From NCBI GenBank assembly GCA_036562385.1, contig DATCKG010000087.1:1-64000 (forward strand): DNA of 64,000 bases, read 5' to 3'. The notes under the pieces are model-generated. The model searched no databases, was not told the DNA's origin, and worked only from the letters and a program-made list of their open reading frames with translations. Both the position numbers and the translations under genes were made by a program. Below are positions 16,809 through 25,048 of the stretch, one piece after another (position 1 is the stretch's first letter; every line of letters begins with the position of its first letter). The stretch is from DATCKG01 sp036562385 (GTDB taxonomy: Bacteria; Bacillota; Sulfobacillia; Symbiobacteriales; Symbiobacteriaceae).

Positions 16809-17763
16809 CCCCTGCTTCGTCCAGGTTGAAGACCCGCTCTACCGTTCCGGGGCCGCGACTGCGCCCCAGCAGCACCGCCCGTTGAAAAGCCCCCTCCTGC
16901 AGCAGTTCCGCCATGGCGGAGCGCCGGGCCAGGCTGGCCAGATCGCCGGCATGGGCGGTGGCGATCACCGAAACGCCGGCATGCAGCGCCTCCTTCACGG
17001 CCACCGCGTCCGCCGGCCGTCCGATCTCGTCCACCGCGATCACATCCGGGGAGAGGGCCCGGATCAGCAGCATCATTCCTTCCGCCTTGGGGCAGCCGTC
17101 CAGCACATCGGTGCGGGGCCCCACGTCCCGCTGGGGCACTCCGGCTGAACAGGCAGCCACCTCGGAACGCTCGTCCACCAGTCCCACCTTCTGCCCCCGA
17201 AGGCCCAGCGCGGCAACACCCGTGGAGATCTGCCGTACCAGGTCCCTCAGCAGCGTCGTCTTGCCGGCCTGGGGCGGCGAGAAGATTAAGGTACTGAGGA
17301 CCCGGCCGCCCCGGATGATGCGGGGCAGCAGCGGTGCTGCACAGCCCTTCACCTCCCGGGCGATGCGAATGTTGAGGCTGCTGACGTGCTTGATGGTCCG
17401 GATCCGCCCCTCCTCCAGCACCACCCGCCCGGCCAATCCCACCCGGTGGCCGCCCGGGAGCGTCAGAAATCCGCTGCGAACCTCTTCTTCCCAGGCGTAG
17501 ACCGAACCCTGGGCCATGAGTTGAAAGCTGCGCACCAGATCGTCATGGGTAGCCGGCTCCCCCCTGGCGGGATCCGGCGTCAGCCTTCCGTCCGCCGTGA
17601 CGAAGGCGTCGCCGCCGGGGTAAACCATCTGCAGCGGGCGCCCCTCCCGAACCCGCACCTCCTCCACCGGTGCGGGCGCCTCCTCAGCCGCCCGCCGGAG
17701 CATGGCCGCCAGGCGGGGAGCCAGGAAGGAGAGCACCTCCGCCGGCATACCCCTGGGCATCAT
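16786..17763 (-). CDS. spoIIIAA: Stage III sporulation protein AA (ATPase)
   Basis: A 325-residue AAA-type ATPase of the secretion-ATPase class that powers or assembles the SpoIIIA-SpoIIQ channel. Walker A is PPQAGKTT (163-170); Walker B is DVIAVDEIGRPAD. GGHRVGLAGRVV and GPRTDVLDGCPKAEGM are family signatures. It is the first gene of the complete AA-AH operon. No sigma-E promoter stood out. A terminator upstream (17819-17846) separates it from the zinc-ribbon gene. Confidence 0.95.
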   Translation of the reverse strand: MMPRGMPAEVLSFLAPRLAAMLRRAAEEAPAPVEEVRVREGRPLQMVYPGGDAFVTADGRLTPDPARGEPATHDDLVRSFQLMAQGSVYAWEEEVRSGFLTLPGGHRVGLAGRVVLEEGRIRTIKHVSSLNIRIAREVKGCAAPLLPRIIRGGRVLSTLIFSPPQAGKTTLLRDLVRQISTGVAALGLRGQKVGLVDERSEVAACSAGVPQRDVGPRTDVLDGCPKAEGMMLLIRALSPDVIAVDEIGRPADAVAVKEALHAGVSVIATAHAGDLASLARRSAMAELLQEGAFQRAVLLGRSRGPGTVERVFNLDEAGGDRIAAG

Positions 17764-17818
17764 GGCTCATCCACACCCCCTGATGCTGCATTCCTATGGG
17801 ACGACCTGCCGCGTTATG

Positions 17819-17846
17819 CAAAGAAAAGCCGCCTCCGGCGGCTCCG
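17819..17846 (-). terminator. Terminator after the CD1247-like gene
   Basis: On the minus strand, a 7-bp stem AGCCGCC / GGCGGCT (17838-17844 with 17828-17834) with a 3-base loop is followed by TTTCTTTG. It isolates the spoIIIA operon from upstream transcription. Confidence 0.8.
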
Positions 17847-17897
17847 AAAGGCGCGCAAAAAGCCCGCCGCCCTGGAGCAAGCGGCAGGCAGATGGAC

Positions 17898-18329
17898 TTA
17901 CTCCCCGTCCTGGGGCAGTTCCGCGTCCGGCGCCGGCTCTTCCGACATGGGAGCGTCGCAAACCGGGCAAACCACCTCGCCGTCCCTGTCCTCGTCGAAG
18001 GCGCCGACGGCCACCGTCTCCCCGCAGGACGGGCAGGTCACCGTGATCACGCCGTCCTCTTCCTCCACCACCCCGGCCACCGGTTCCGGCTCCTCATCGT
18101 CCTCATGGCCATAGATCGACTCTTCCAGTTCGCCGAGGTCATAGTCCACGTCCTCGATGTACTCGGTCAGTTCACCCTGGGCCTCTTTGATCTCCGTAAT
18201 CTGATCAGCCATGTCGCTGAGCACATCCAGCATCGAGGACAGAATCCGGCCTTCGGGGCTGCTGGCCTCGAGCTCCAGTCCGTCCGCCAGACCGTGCAGG
18301 TAGGCCACCTTGGTTCGAAGGTCCTTCAT
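17898..18329 (-). CDS. CD1247 N-terminal domain protein with C-terminal zinc ribbon
   Basis: A 143-residue protein. The N-terminus (KVAYLHGLADGLEL through a helical YIEDVDYDLGELEESIYG) matches the CD1247 family found beside efp in clostridia. The C-terminus has two Cys pairs, CPSCGE and CPVCDA, which form a likely zinc ribbon, with a very acidic linker and tail. Function is unknown. It lies between efp and spoIIIAA. Confidence 0.82.
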   Translation of the reverse strand: MKDLRTKVAYLHGLADGLELEASSPEGRILSSMLDVLSDMADQITEIKEAQGELTEYIEDVDYDLGELEESIYGHEDDEEPEPVAGVVEEEDGVITVTCPSCGETVAVGAFDEDRDGEVVCPVCDAPMSEEPAPDAELPQDGE

Positions 18330-18401
18330 GGCGACTCCCCCCGCTTTCCTTCAGGTTCACGGGATAGTCTGCCGGAAGGCATTCGCATTCATGCAAGGCA
18401 G

Positions 18402-18437
18402 GAAACAGAAAAGGGCGGAGGTGTCACCCTCCGCCCT
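18402..18437 (-). terminator. Terminator after efp
   Basis: A 9-bp stem (18413-18421 with 18428-18436) is followed on the minus strand by TTTTCTGTTTCC. Confidence 0.85.
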
Positions 18438-18450
18438 ACGGAAACCGGCC

Positions 18451-19008
18451 TTACGCCCGGCCCAGATACTCGCCCGTCCGGGTGTCGATCTTCACCACGT
18501 CGCCCACGTTGATGAACAGCGGCACGTTGACCACATAGCCGGTCTCCAGCTTCGCCGGCTTGGTGGCGCCGGTGGCCGTGTCGCCCTTGAAACCGGGCTC
18601 GGTCTCCACCACCTTCAGTTCCACCGTGTTGGGCAGTTCGACGCCGATGATGTTGCCCTTCCACTCCGCGATCTGGACGGTCATATTCTCCAGGAGGTAA
18701 TTCTTGGCGTCGCCGATCTGCTCATCGGTCAGCTCGATCTGCTCGAAGGTCTCGTTGTTCATGAAGGTCCAGGTCCCCTGACCGCTGTAGAGGAACTGGT
18801 ACTCCCGGCGGTCCACCTGCGCCCTGGGCACCTTCTCGCCCGCACGGAAGGTGGTCTCAATAATGCCCCCGGTGACAACGTTCTTCAGCTTTGTCCGTAC
18901 AAAGGCTGCGCCCTTCCCGGGCTTCACGTGGAGAAACTCAAGCACCTGATATACCTGACCGTCGACTTCAATGGTGATGCCGTTGCGCAGATCATTGACG
19001 GAAATCAT
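18451..19008 (-). CDS. efp: Elongation factor P
   Basis: A 185-residue, three-domain factor that relieves ribosome stalling at polyproline. The loop HVKPGKGAAF places the functional Lys at residue 32. The C-terminal TGEYLGRA end is standard. The ATG at 19008 has GGAGGGG 8 bases upstream; the frame stays open further upstream without a better start. It follows pepP and aroQ, the normal Firmicute order. Confidence 0.97.
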   Translation of the reverse strand: MISVNDLRNGITIEVDGQVYQVLEFLHVKPGKGAAFVRTKLKNVVTGGIIETTFRAGEKVPRAQVDRREYQFLYSGQGTWTFMNNETFEQIELTDEQIGDAKNYLLENMTVQIAEWKGNIIGVELPNTVELKVVETEPGFKGDTATGATKPAKLETGYVVNVPLFINVGDVVKIDTRTGEYLGRA

Positions 19009-19093
19009 TGGATAAACCCCTCCGCTTGGTGCAAGCGCACAAGTGTAAAGGTAACTTGACCGGCTTGAACCAGCCAAAATTTTTTCGCCCAGG

Positions 19094-20167
19094 TTACAGG
19101 ATGATCAGTTCCTTCGGCGAACGGCTGAGCACTTCACAGCCCGTCTCCGTCACCAGGACCATGTCCTCGATCCGGACACCGCCCCATCCCGGCAGGTAGA
19201 TGCCCGGCTCGATGGTGACCACCATCCCTGGCTGCAGCACGTCCTGCTCGCCCCGGGTGCTGACCCGGGGACCTTCATGGATAAACCGGCCCACGCCGTG
19301 CCCGGTGCCGTGGCCGAAATGGCCGCCATAGCCCTTCTCCCGGATGTAACTCCGGCAGACCTCGTCCAGTTCCTTGCCGGTGATGCCCGGCCGGCATGCA
19401 GCCACTCCCCGCTGCTGGGCCTCCAGCACGATCTCGTAAATCTCCCGCTGCTTGGCGGATGGTTCCCCCACCATGACGGTGCGGGTCATGTCCGAGCAGT
19501 AGTCCTGATAGCGCGCGCCGAAGTCAAGGGTCACCAGGTCCCCTTCCTCGATCACCCGATCGGTGGGCTGACCATGGGGCAGGGAAGACCGGGGACCCGA
19601 CGCAACGATGGTCTCAAAGGCGAGGCCCTGGGCGCCCAACCGCCGGATGGTGAACTCCAGTTCCAGGGCCACGTCCCGCTCCGTCACCCCGGGCCGGATA
19701 AAGCCGAGGATATGACGGAACGCCTCGTCGGTGATGGCGGCGGCGCGGCGCATCAGCGCCTGCTCCTCCGCATCCTTGATCATCCGCAGTTTCTCCACCA
19801 GGCCGGTGGCCGATAACAGTTCCTGATCGGGCAGGGCCTTGCGATACGTCTGGAAATCATCGACGGTCACAAAGTCGCCCTCGAACCCCAGACGCCGGAC
19901 CCCCGCATCCTGACAGAGCTTTCCCACCAACTCCGCCGGGGTGGTGTCCGACCGGCAGACCTTGAAGGCTGGAGCCTCCACACTGGCCTGCTCCACATAA
20001 CGGAAATCGGTGATCAGGTACGCGTCCTGCTGCGTAATCAGAAGCAAGCCGGCGCTCCCGGTAAAACCGCTGAGGTAGGCGCGATTTTCGGGCCGGCCCA
20101 CCAGGAGCGCATCCAACTGCGCCTCGGCCATGGCTGCGCGGACTTTCTCCAGTCGGGAAACTGTCAT
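19094..20167 (-). CDS. pepP: Xaa-Pro aminopeptidase / dipeptidase (M24B)
   Basis: Cytosolic pita-bread metallopeptidase (357 residues). An N-terminal creatinase-like domain is followed by the M24 catalytic domain with metal ligands in LVTLDFGARYQDYCSDMTRT, HGTGHGVGRFIHEGP, TIEPGIYLPGWGGVRIEDM. It removes N-terminal residues before Pro. Its ATG overlaps the aroQ stop (ATGA). Confidence 0.93.
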   Translation of the reverse strand: MTVSRLEKVRAAMAEAQLDALLVGRPENRAYLSGFTGSAGLLLITQQDAYLITDFRYVEQASVEAPAFKVCRSDTTPAELVGKLCQDAGVRRLGFEGDFVTVDDFQTYRKALPDQELLSATGLVEKLRMIKDAEEQALMRRAAAITDEAFRHILGFIRPGVTERDVALELEFTIRRLGAQGLAFETIVASGPRSSLPHGQPTDRVIEEGDLVTLDFGARYQDYCSDMTRTVMVGEPSAKQREIYEIVLEAQQRGVAACRPGITGKELDEVCRSYIREKGYGGHFGHGTGHGVGRFIHEGPRVSTRGEQDVLQPGMVVTIEPGIYLPGWGGVRIEDMVLVTETGCEVLSRSPKELIIL

Positions 20168-20628
20168 GTTGATGACCCCTTCGTCTGAGCGGATTGCCGG
20201 ATCAGGCTGACCGCAGCGCGAAGCCCCAGCAGATAGCTTTCCACCCCGAAGCCCGCGATGGTGCCTGACGCTACGGGGGAAATCACCGAGTGCTGCCGGA
20301 ACGGCTCTCGCTTATAGACGTTGGAAAGGTGAACCTCCACGGTGGGCAGTCCCACCGCGGCAATAGCGTCCCGAATCGCAATACTGTAGTGGGTATAAGC
20401 GCCCGGATTGATCACGAGGGCGTCGCACCGGCCGCGCGCGCCATGGATGGCGTCGATGATGGCTCCCTCATGGTTGGACTGCATGGTCTCCACCTCGACG
20501 CCCAGCTCGGTCCCCAGGCGCTGCAGGGCGGCATCGATGTCCGAAAGGGTCGCGCTGCCGTAGATGTGCGGTTCCCGCTGGCCCAGCAGGTTGAGATTGG
20601 GGCCGTGAATCACCAGCACCCGGGCCAT
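20164..20628 (-). CDS. aroQ: 3-dehydroquinate dehydratase, type II
   Basis: A 154-residue flavodoxin-fold enzyme of the shikimate pathway. VIHGPNLNLLGQREPHIYG carries the catalytic Tyr. INPGAYTHYSIAIRDAI and VEVHLSNVYKREPFR hold the substrate-site Asn/His/Arg. The ATG at 20628 has GGAGG 8 bases upstream. It heads the aroQ-pepP-efp set. Confidence 0.97.
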   Translation of the reverse strand: MARVLVIHGPNLNLLGQREPHIYGSATLSDIDAALQRLGTELGVEVETMQSNHEGAIIDAIHGARGRCDALVINPGAYTHYSIAIRDAIAAVGLPTVEVHLSNVYKREPFRQHSVISPVASGTIAGFGVESYLLGLRAAVSLIRQSAQTKGSST

Positions 20629-20671
20629 CTCATTTCCCTCCATATGATAAAAGGCAGAACAAACCCGAACC

Positions 20672-20700
20672 ATCTTACCAGATTCTGACCTTGTCCACAA
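20672..20700 (-). promoter_or_regulatory. Candidate promoter for aroQ-pepP-efp
   Basis: Minus-strand TTGTGG (20695-20700) and TAAGAT (20672-20677) are spaced by 17 bases, about 40 bases upstream of the aroQ start. Confidence 0.45.
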
Positions 20701-20738
20701 CCCTCCGATGGACACAGAAAGAGGGTGTTTCAGCACAT

Positions 20739-20768
20739 GACCCCGGCCTTCCGGTGAAGACCGGGGTC
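20739..20768. terminator. Hairpin downstream of the 118-residue hypothetical gene
   Basis: An 8-bp stem (20739-20746 with 20761-20768) shares an inner complementarity. A clear U-tract is missing, so termination is possible but weak. Confidence 0.45.
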
Positions 20769-20789
20769 CTGCCAAGCGTCCGCCGCGCC

Positions 20790-21146
20790 TCAGTCCTCGC
20801 CTTCTTCCTCGTCAGGCTCCGCGTTGTGGCTGTAGAGCACCTCGTCCTCCGCTTCCAGGACCAGGGCGATCACGTCGGCGGGCAGGGCCACCCCCCGCTT
20901 CATGACAAACTCCTGAATCTGTGCGATCAGCTGGTCGGTGTCCACCAGGGTCAGGGTCACCTCTGTCGCACCGCTCTCTTCCGCCAGCCCCTCCCCCGTC
21001 AGGGCCGCGATTCCCGCCTCCAGTGCGACGATGGCCGCCGCCACCTGCTCCGGCGGCATCTCCGGGGACTTCCCCTTCTCCACCAGAGACAGCCAACGCT
21101 GCAGATCAGCCAGCACGGCCTGCATCTGCTGCACCGCACCGCCCAC
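20790..21146 (-). CDS. Hypothetical protein, acidic C-terminus
   Basis: A 118-residue protein that I do not recognise. The GTG at 21146 has GGAAGGAGGG 6-7 bases upstream; the open frame extends to 21278 without a better start. It is helical, with a predicted coiled N-terminal part (QQMQAVLADLQRWLSLVEKG) and an acidic end (EPDEEEGED). There is no membrane segment. It is monocistronic, with aroQ downstream on the same strand and a divergent SLOG-family gene upstream. Confidence 0.7.
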   Translation of the reverse strand: MGGAVQQMQAVLADLQRWLSLVEKGKSPEMPPEQVAAAIVALEAGIAALTGEGLAEESGATEVTLTLVDTDQLIAQIQEFVMKRGVALPADVIALVLEAEDEVLYSHNAEPDEEEGED

Positions 21147-21466
21147 GGCACGCCCTCCTTCCCGGCGGCCGCCCGCTTGGTGGGCGGCTGCGCGGTCTAC
21201 CCTGTAGATTAAGGTATGATTCGGAGCCATGAAGGGCGCCCCGCCAGGCGGATTCCCCCGGAACCAGGCCACGGCCACGCTGCTTGGCCGTCACGGTTCA
21301 TCCGGGCTTTCCATGTCACTTTGAACATCTCGAGACTAAAATAGTACCGTAGACATTTTCGTATGTTAAGGTGTATTTGGAAACAGAGAGCGCGGCAGGA
21401 CGTTGCGCACCCGCCGCGGGCCGGCAGGCGTCGCCGGCTGATTTTGTTGTGAAGGAGGGATTGGCC

Positions 21467-22051
21467 GTGCCTTTGCGGCTCTCCGTGATCGGACAGTCAG
21501 GCCCCATCCCCGAACCGATGCGTGCGGCTGCCCGTGCCGTGGGCCGGGCCATCGCCGCCCGGGGTCATCTCCTGTACACCGGGGGGCGAGACGGCGTGAT
21601 GGCTGCAGCCTGCGAGGGAGCCGTTTCCGCCGGCGGTATCACCGTCGGCATCCTTCCCGGGGATGATCCGTTGCAGGGCAATCCGTATGTGACGGTGCCG
21701 GTCACCACCGGCCTTACGATGGAAGGGCGCAGCGAAGTGCTGGTTCACGCTGCCGACGCCTTCATCATCGTTGGCGGCGGTGCCGGGACCCTCACCGAGA
21801 TCGCCGTCGCCTACCTGTACCGCAAGCCCCTGGTGGCCCTCCAGGGAGTCGGGGGCTGGGGAGACAGGCTTCCGGAAATCCTCGTGGAGGGCAAGTTCCT
21901 CGACTTCCGCCGGTTGGTACCCATTCACTTTGCGGAGGAGCCCGAAGCAGCGGTGGACCTGGCGGTCCGACTGGTGGAGGAGAGCCGGCGCAGGACCCGG
22001 CAGGTGCCGCCTACCGGCTGCCAGGGCGATGTACCGGGAGCCCCCTGCTGA
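21467..22051 (+). CDS. TIGR00725-type SLOG/LOG-family protein
   Basis: A 194-residue Rossmann-like protein of the SLOG superfamily, close to TIGR00725 proteins and distantly to lysine-decarboxylase-like LOG proteins. LLYTGGRDGVMAAACEGA and FIIVGGGAGTLTEIAVAY are the nucleotide-binding loops (PGGxGT replaced by GGGAGT). The GTG at 21467 has AAGGAGGG 7 bases upstream. The biochemical role is not established. It lies 88 bases ahead of pepF. Confidence 0.85.
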   Translation: MPLRLSVIGQSGPIPEPMRAAARAVGRAIAARGHLLYTGGRDGVMAAACEGAVSAGGITVGILPGDDPLQGNPYVTVPVTTGLTMEGRSEVLVHAADAFIIVGGGAGTLTEIAVAYLYRKPLVALQGVGGWGDRLPEILVEGKFLDFRRLVPIHFAEEPEAAVDLAVRLVEESRRRTRQVPPTGCQGDVPGAPC

Positions 22052-22139
22052 AGCCTGAAAGGGGTTTCCCTTGTGCTGCCCCGTCCGCGGGAGTATGCTG
22101 GAAATTGAAGGTCACTTCCCCGGAAAGGAGCGAGATCGG

Positions 22140-23942
22140 TTGCAGAATCAGCGCAGACGTTCTGAAGTCCCTGTGGAACAGACGTGGAACCTATCGGACC
22201 TATTTCCTTCCCGGGAAGCCTGGGCCGCTGAATTGGCCCGGATCGAAGAGGCGATTCCCACCATCACCCGCCACCAGGGGAAACTGGGCAACGGCGCCGC
22301 GGCGCTGCTGGCCTGCCTGAAAGATCAGGAAGCCCTCTATGCCCGCTTCGTGCTGGTATACACCTACGCGGAACTGCGGGCTTCCGAGGATGGCAGCAAC
22401 CCGCAAAACCAGGAGGACGCGGCCCGGGCTGCGGCCCTTTACGCCAAGCTAGAGGCCGCCTGCTCCTTCATCAAGTCGGAGATCCTGGCCCTCCCGGACG
22501 GGACAGTGGAGCAGTTCATGGCCGAGGAGCCCGAACTGGCCGAGTTCCGCCCCTACCTGGAGCGGATGCTGGAAGAAAAGCCCTACCGGCTTTCTCCGGA
22601 AACCGAAATGGTCCTGGCGGCCCTGGGCGAGGTCCACGGAGCGCCTTACATGATCTACGAGCGCACCAAGAGCGCCGACATGCGCTTCCCCACCTTCCGG
22701 GGCCCGGACGGCCAAGAAATCCCCCTCTCGTTCGCGGAGTACGAGGAGCACTGGGAAACGGTGCCCGAGGCAGAGGTCCGGCGAGCTGCGTACAAGGCCT
22801 TCTCCCAGGGACTCGCCGCCTATAAGCACACCCTGGCGGCCACCTTCGCCACCGAGGTGCGGAAGAACGTGGTGCTGGCCAGGCTGCGGGGGTACAGGGA
22901 CGCTACGGAAATGCTCCTGCAGCCCCATCAAATCCCGCGGGAGACGTATGAGGCCCTGCTGGACGTGATTCAAACGGAACTGGCGCCCCACATGCGCCGG
23001 TACGCCCGCCTGCGCCGCCGGGTGCTGGGCCTCGACAAACTGCTGTACTGCGACATCGAAGCGCCCCTGGACCCCGATTACCAGCCCCGGACCACCTATC
23101 CGGAGGCGGCGGAGTTGATCCAGGAGGCCCTGTCCGTCATGGGGCCAGAGTACAGCACCATCATCCGGCGGGCCCTCACCGAGCGATGGGTGGACATCGC
23201 CAACAACGCCGGCAAGACCACCGGCGCCTTTTGCTCCTCGCCGTACGGGGCCCATCCCTACATTTTGATGACGTGGGCCGACAACATGCGCAGCGCCTTT
23301 ACGCTGGCCCACGAACTGGGCCACGCAGGACACTTCAGCCTGGCCCAGGCCGCGCAGCGGCTCTTTAACACCGAGCCCTCTACCTTCTTCGTGGAGGCCC
23401 CCTCCACCCTGAACGAACTCCTTCTGGGCCAGCACATCCTGCGCCAGGCCACCGATGTGCGGATGCGCCGCTGGGTGCTGATGCAGATCCTGGCCACGTA
23501 TCACCACAACTTCGTGCGGCACCTGCTGGAGGCCGAGCTGCAGCGGCGGATCTACGCCCGGGCCGAGGCCGGGAAACCCATCACCGCCGACACCCTGTGC
23601 GAGGAGAAGCGGGACATTCTGAAGCGCTTCTGGGGCGACGCGGTGGAGATCGACGAAGATGCCGGCCTCACCTGGATGCGCCAACCCCACTACTACATGG
23701 GCCTCTACCCGTACACCTACTCGGCCGGCCTGACCTGCGCCACCGCCGTGGCCCAGGCCATCGAGGCGGAGGGACGGCCGGCGGTAGACCGCTGGATCCG
23801 GGTCCTCAAGGCCGGAGGCACCAAGCGCCCGCTGGAACTGATGCAGATGGCCGGCGTGGACCTGTCCCGGCCTGACCCCATCCGGCAGGCGGTGGCCCAC
23901 GTGGGCGCCCTCGTGTCGGCACTGGAAGAGACCTACCAGTAA
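22140..23942 (+). CDS. pepF: Oligoendopeptidase F (M3B)
   Basis: A 600-residue cytoplasmic zinc peptidase that degrades oligopeptides. The catalytic motif HELGHAGHF is at about 391-399, with the third ligand Glu in VEAPSTLNELLL. The N-terminal helical domain PVEQTWNLSDLFPS is typical. The TTG at 22140 follows AAAGGAG by about 10 bases; an upstream ATG at 22071 has no comparable site. Confidence 0.95.
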   Translation: MQNQRRRSEVPVEQTWNLSDLFPSREAWAAELARIEEAIPTITRHQGKLGNGAAALLACLKDQEALYARFVLVYTYAELRASEDGSNPQNQEDAARAAALYAKLEAACSFIKSEILALPDGTVEQFMAEEPELAEFRPYLERMLEEKPYRLSPETEMVLAALGEVHGAPYMIYERTKSADMRFPTFRGPDGQEIPLSFAEYEEHWETVPEAEVRRAAYKAFSQGLAAYKHTLAATFATEVRKNVVLARLRGYRDATEMLLQPHQIPRETYEALLDVIQTELAPHMRRYARLRRRVLGLDKLLYCDIEAPLDPDYQPRTTYPEAAELIQEALSVMGPEYSTIIRRALTERWVDIANNAGKTTGAFCSSPYGAHPYILMTWADNMRSAFTLAHELGHAGHFSLAQAAQRLFNTEPSTFFVEAPSTLNELLLGQHILRQATDVRMRRWVLMQILATYHHNFVRHLLEAELQRRIYARAEAGKPITADTLCEEKRDILKRFWGDAVEIDEDAGLTWMRQPHYYMGLYPYTYSAGLTCATAVAQAIEAEGRPAVDRWIRVLKAGGTKRPLELMQMAGVDLSRPDPIRQAVAHVGALVSALEETYQ

Positions 23943-23977
23943 CGAACCCGCACGCGCACATGCGTTTCTCATCGCTG

Positions 23978-24016
23978 CCCGGAAGCGGCCCTCGTACCGC
24001 TTCCGGGCAAAAAAAC
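23978..24016. repeat. Perfect 11-bp hairpin followed by A7
   Basis: The stem 23978-23988 pairs with 23997-24007 around an 8-base loop, followed on the plus strand by CAAAAAAAC. The A-run is on the wrong side for termination of either strand, so this is not a standard terminator. Confidence 0.6.
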
Positions 24017-24125
24017 CGGACATACTATGAAAGCCGGACGCACGGCCGGTACCGACGGCGCGCAGCCAGTCATTCCCTCCCTGGCCACGGTGCGGATCAT
24101 CAGCCCCGAAAGGAGCGTGACGCAC

Positions 24126-24434
24126 GTGACGGGTCTTTTGCGCGGGTTGGGCATCGGCGCTGGCTTGCTTACGCTGGGCTACGGTGTATACCGAGCCTCC
24201 CAGGGCCGGCGGGACTGGAGAGCCTCCGCCGCCATCACCGCCGGGCTGTCCATGGCCCTGACCGGCCTGGTCCCGCGGAAGGCAACCAACCGCACCCGGT
24301 TGCGGCGCTGGATGCGAAGGATGAGGCGCACGGTGACCCAGTTCAGCCGTCCCATGATGCGGCAGGCCCGTAGACAGCTGTCCCGGGTGAAAATGCCGCG
24401 GATCCGCGTCCAGATTCTGCCCGCCTTCCGGTAA
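24126..24434 (+). CDS. Small hypothetical membrane/basic protein
   Basis: A 102-residue protein with two hydrophobic Gly-rich segments (GLGIGAGLLTLGYGVY and ASAAITAGLSMALTGLV), followed by an Arg-rich tail of about 45 residues. AAAGGAG precedes the GTG at 24126 by 10 bases. I do not recognise the family. It could be a small membrane-associated nucleic-acid or membrane-surface binder, but that is inference from charge alone. It lies between pepF and a nucleotidase on the same strand. Confidence 0.55.
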   Translation: MTGLLRGLGIGAGLLTLGYGVYRASQGRRDWRASAAITAGLSMALTGLVPRKATNRTRLRRWMRRMRRTVTQFSRPMMRQARRQLSRVKMPRIRVQILPAFR

Positions 24435-24493
24435 GCGACGGAAAGGCCGTGTGTCCGGCACCACCATCGACGCACCGCGGAGGAGGCGCCCCC

Positions 24494-25045
24494 GTGGGAA
24501 AGCCCGTGCTCCTGTTCGACCTGGACGGGATCTGCTGCAACCTGATGAAAAAGTGGTTGGCCGTCTATAACCGAGACTACGGAGACAACCTGACGGAAGC
24601 CGACATCGTCCACTGGGAATGGCATAAGCTGGTCAAGCCGGAATGCGGCAAGCGCATCTACCACTACCTGAGCCGCCCCGGCTTCTTTCTCGACCTGGAA
24701 CCGATTCCTGGCTGCATCGAATCCCTGAACCGGCTGCAACACGTTTGCGAACTGGTGGTGGTGACCGCCAGTCCGCCGGCAGCGGCGGGGGACAAAATCC
24801 GGTGGGTCCGGCGGCACCTGCCCATGGTTCCCCGGGAGAACGTCGTCATCACCTACCGGAAGGACCTGGTCCGGGGCGACTTCATGTTTGACGACGCGCC
24901 CAAGAACCTCCGCCGCCACCCTGCCACCCGCATTCTTATGGACTACCCATACAACCGCGATTTTCACGACTGCTATCGGGTGCACTCCTGGGCGGAGGCG
25001 GAGGCCCTCATCTACCGTCTGATCGGGGCCGGGAAACCGGCATGA
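24494..25045 (+). CDS. 5'(3')-deoxyribonucleotidase-like HAD phosphatase (NT5C family)
   Basis: A 183-residue HAD-fold protein. Motif I is LLFDLDGICCN, motif II lies near VVVTASP, and the C-terminal acidic motif is DFMFDDAPKNL. The pattern is that of pyrimidine 5'-nucleotidases/deoxyribonucleotidases. The GTG at 24494 has GGAGGAGG 7 bases upstream. It probably helps balance nucleotide pools; the substrate is not shown by sequence. Confidence 0.8.
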   Translation: MGKPVLLFDLDGICCNLMKKWLAVYNRDYGDNLTEADIVHWEWHKLVKPECGKRIYHYLSRPGFFLDLEPIPGCIESLNRLQHVCELVVVTASPPAAAGDKIRWVRRHLPMVPRENVVITYRKDLVRGDFMFDDAPKNLRRHPATRILMDYPYNRDFHDCYRVHSWAEAEALIYRLIGAGKPA

Positions 25046-25048
25046 GAT

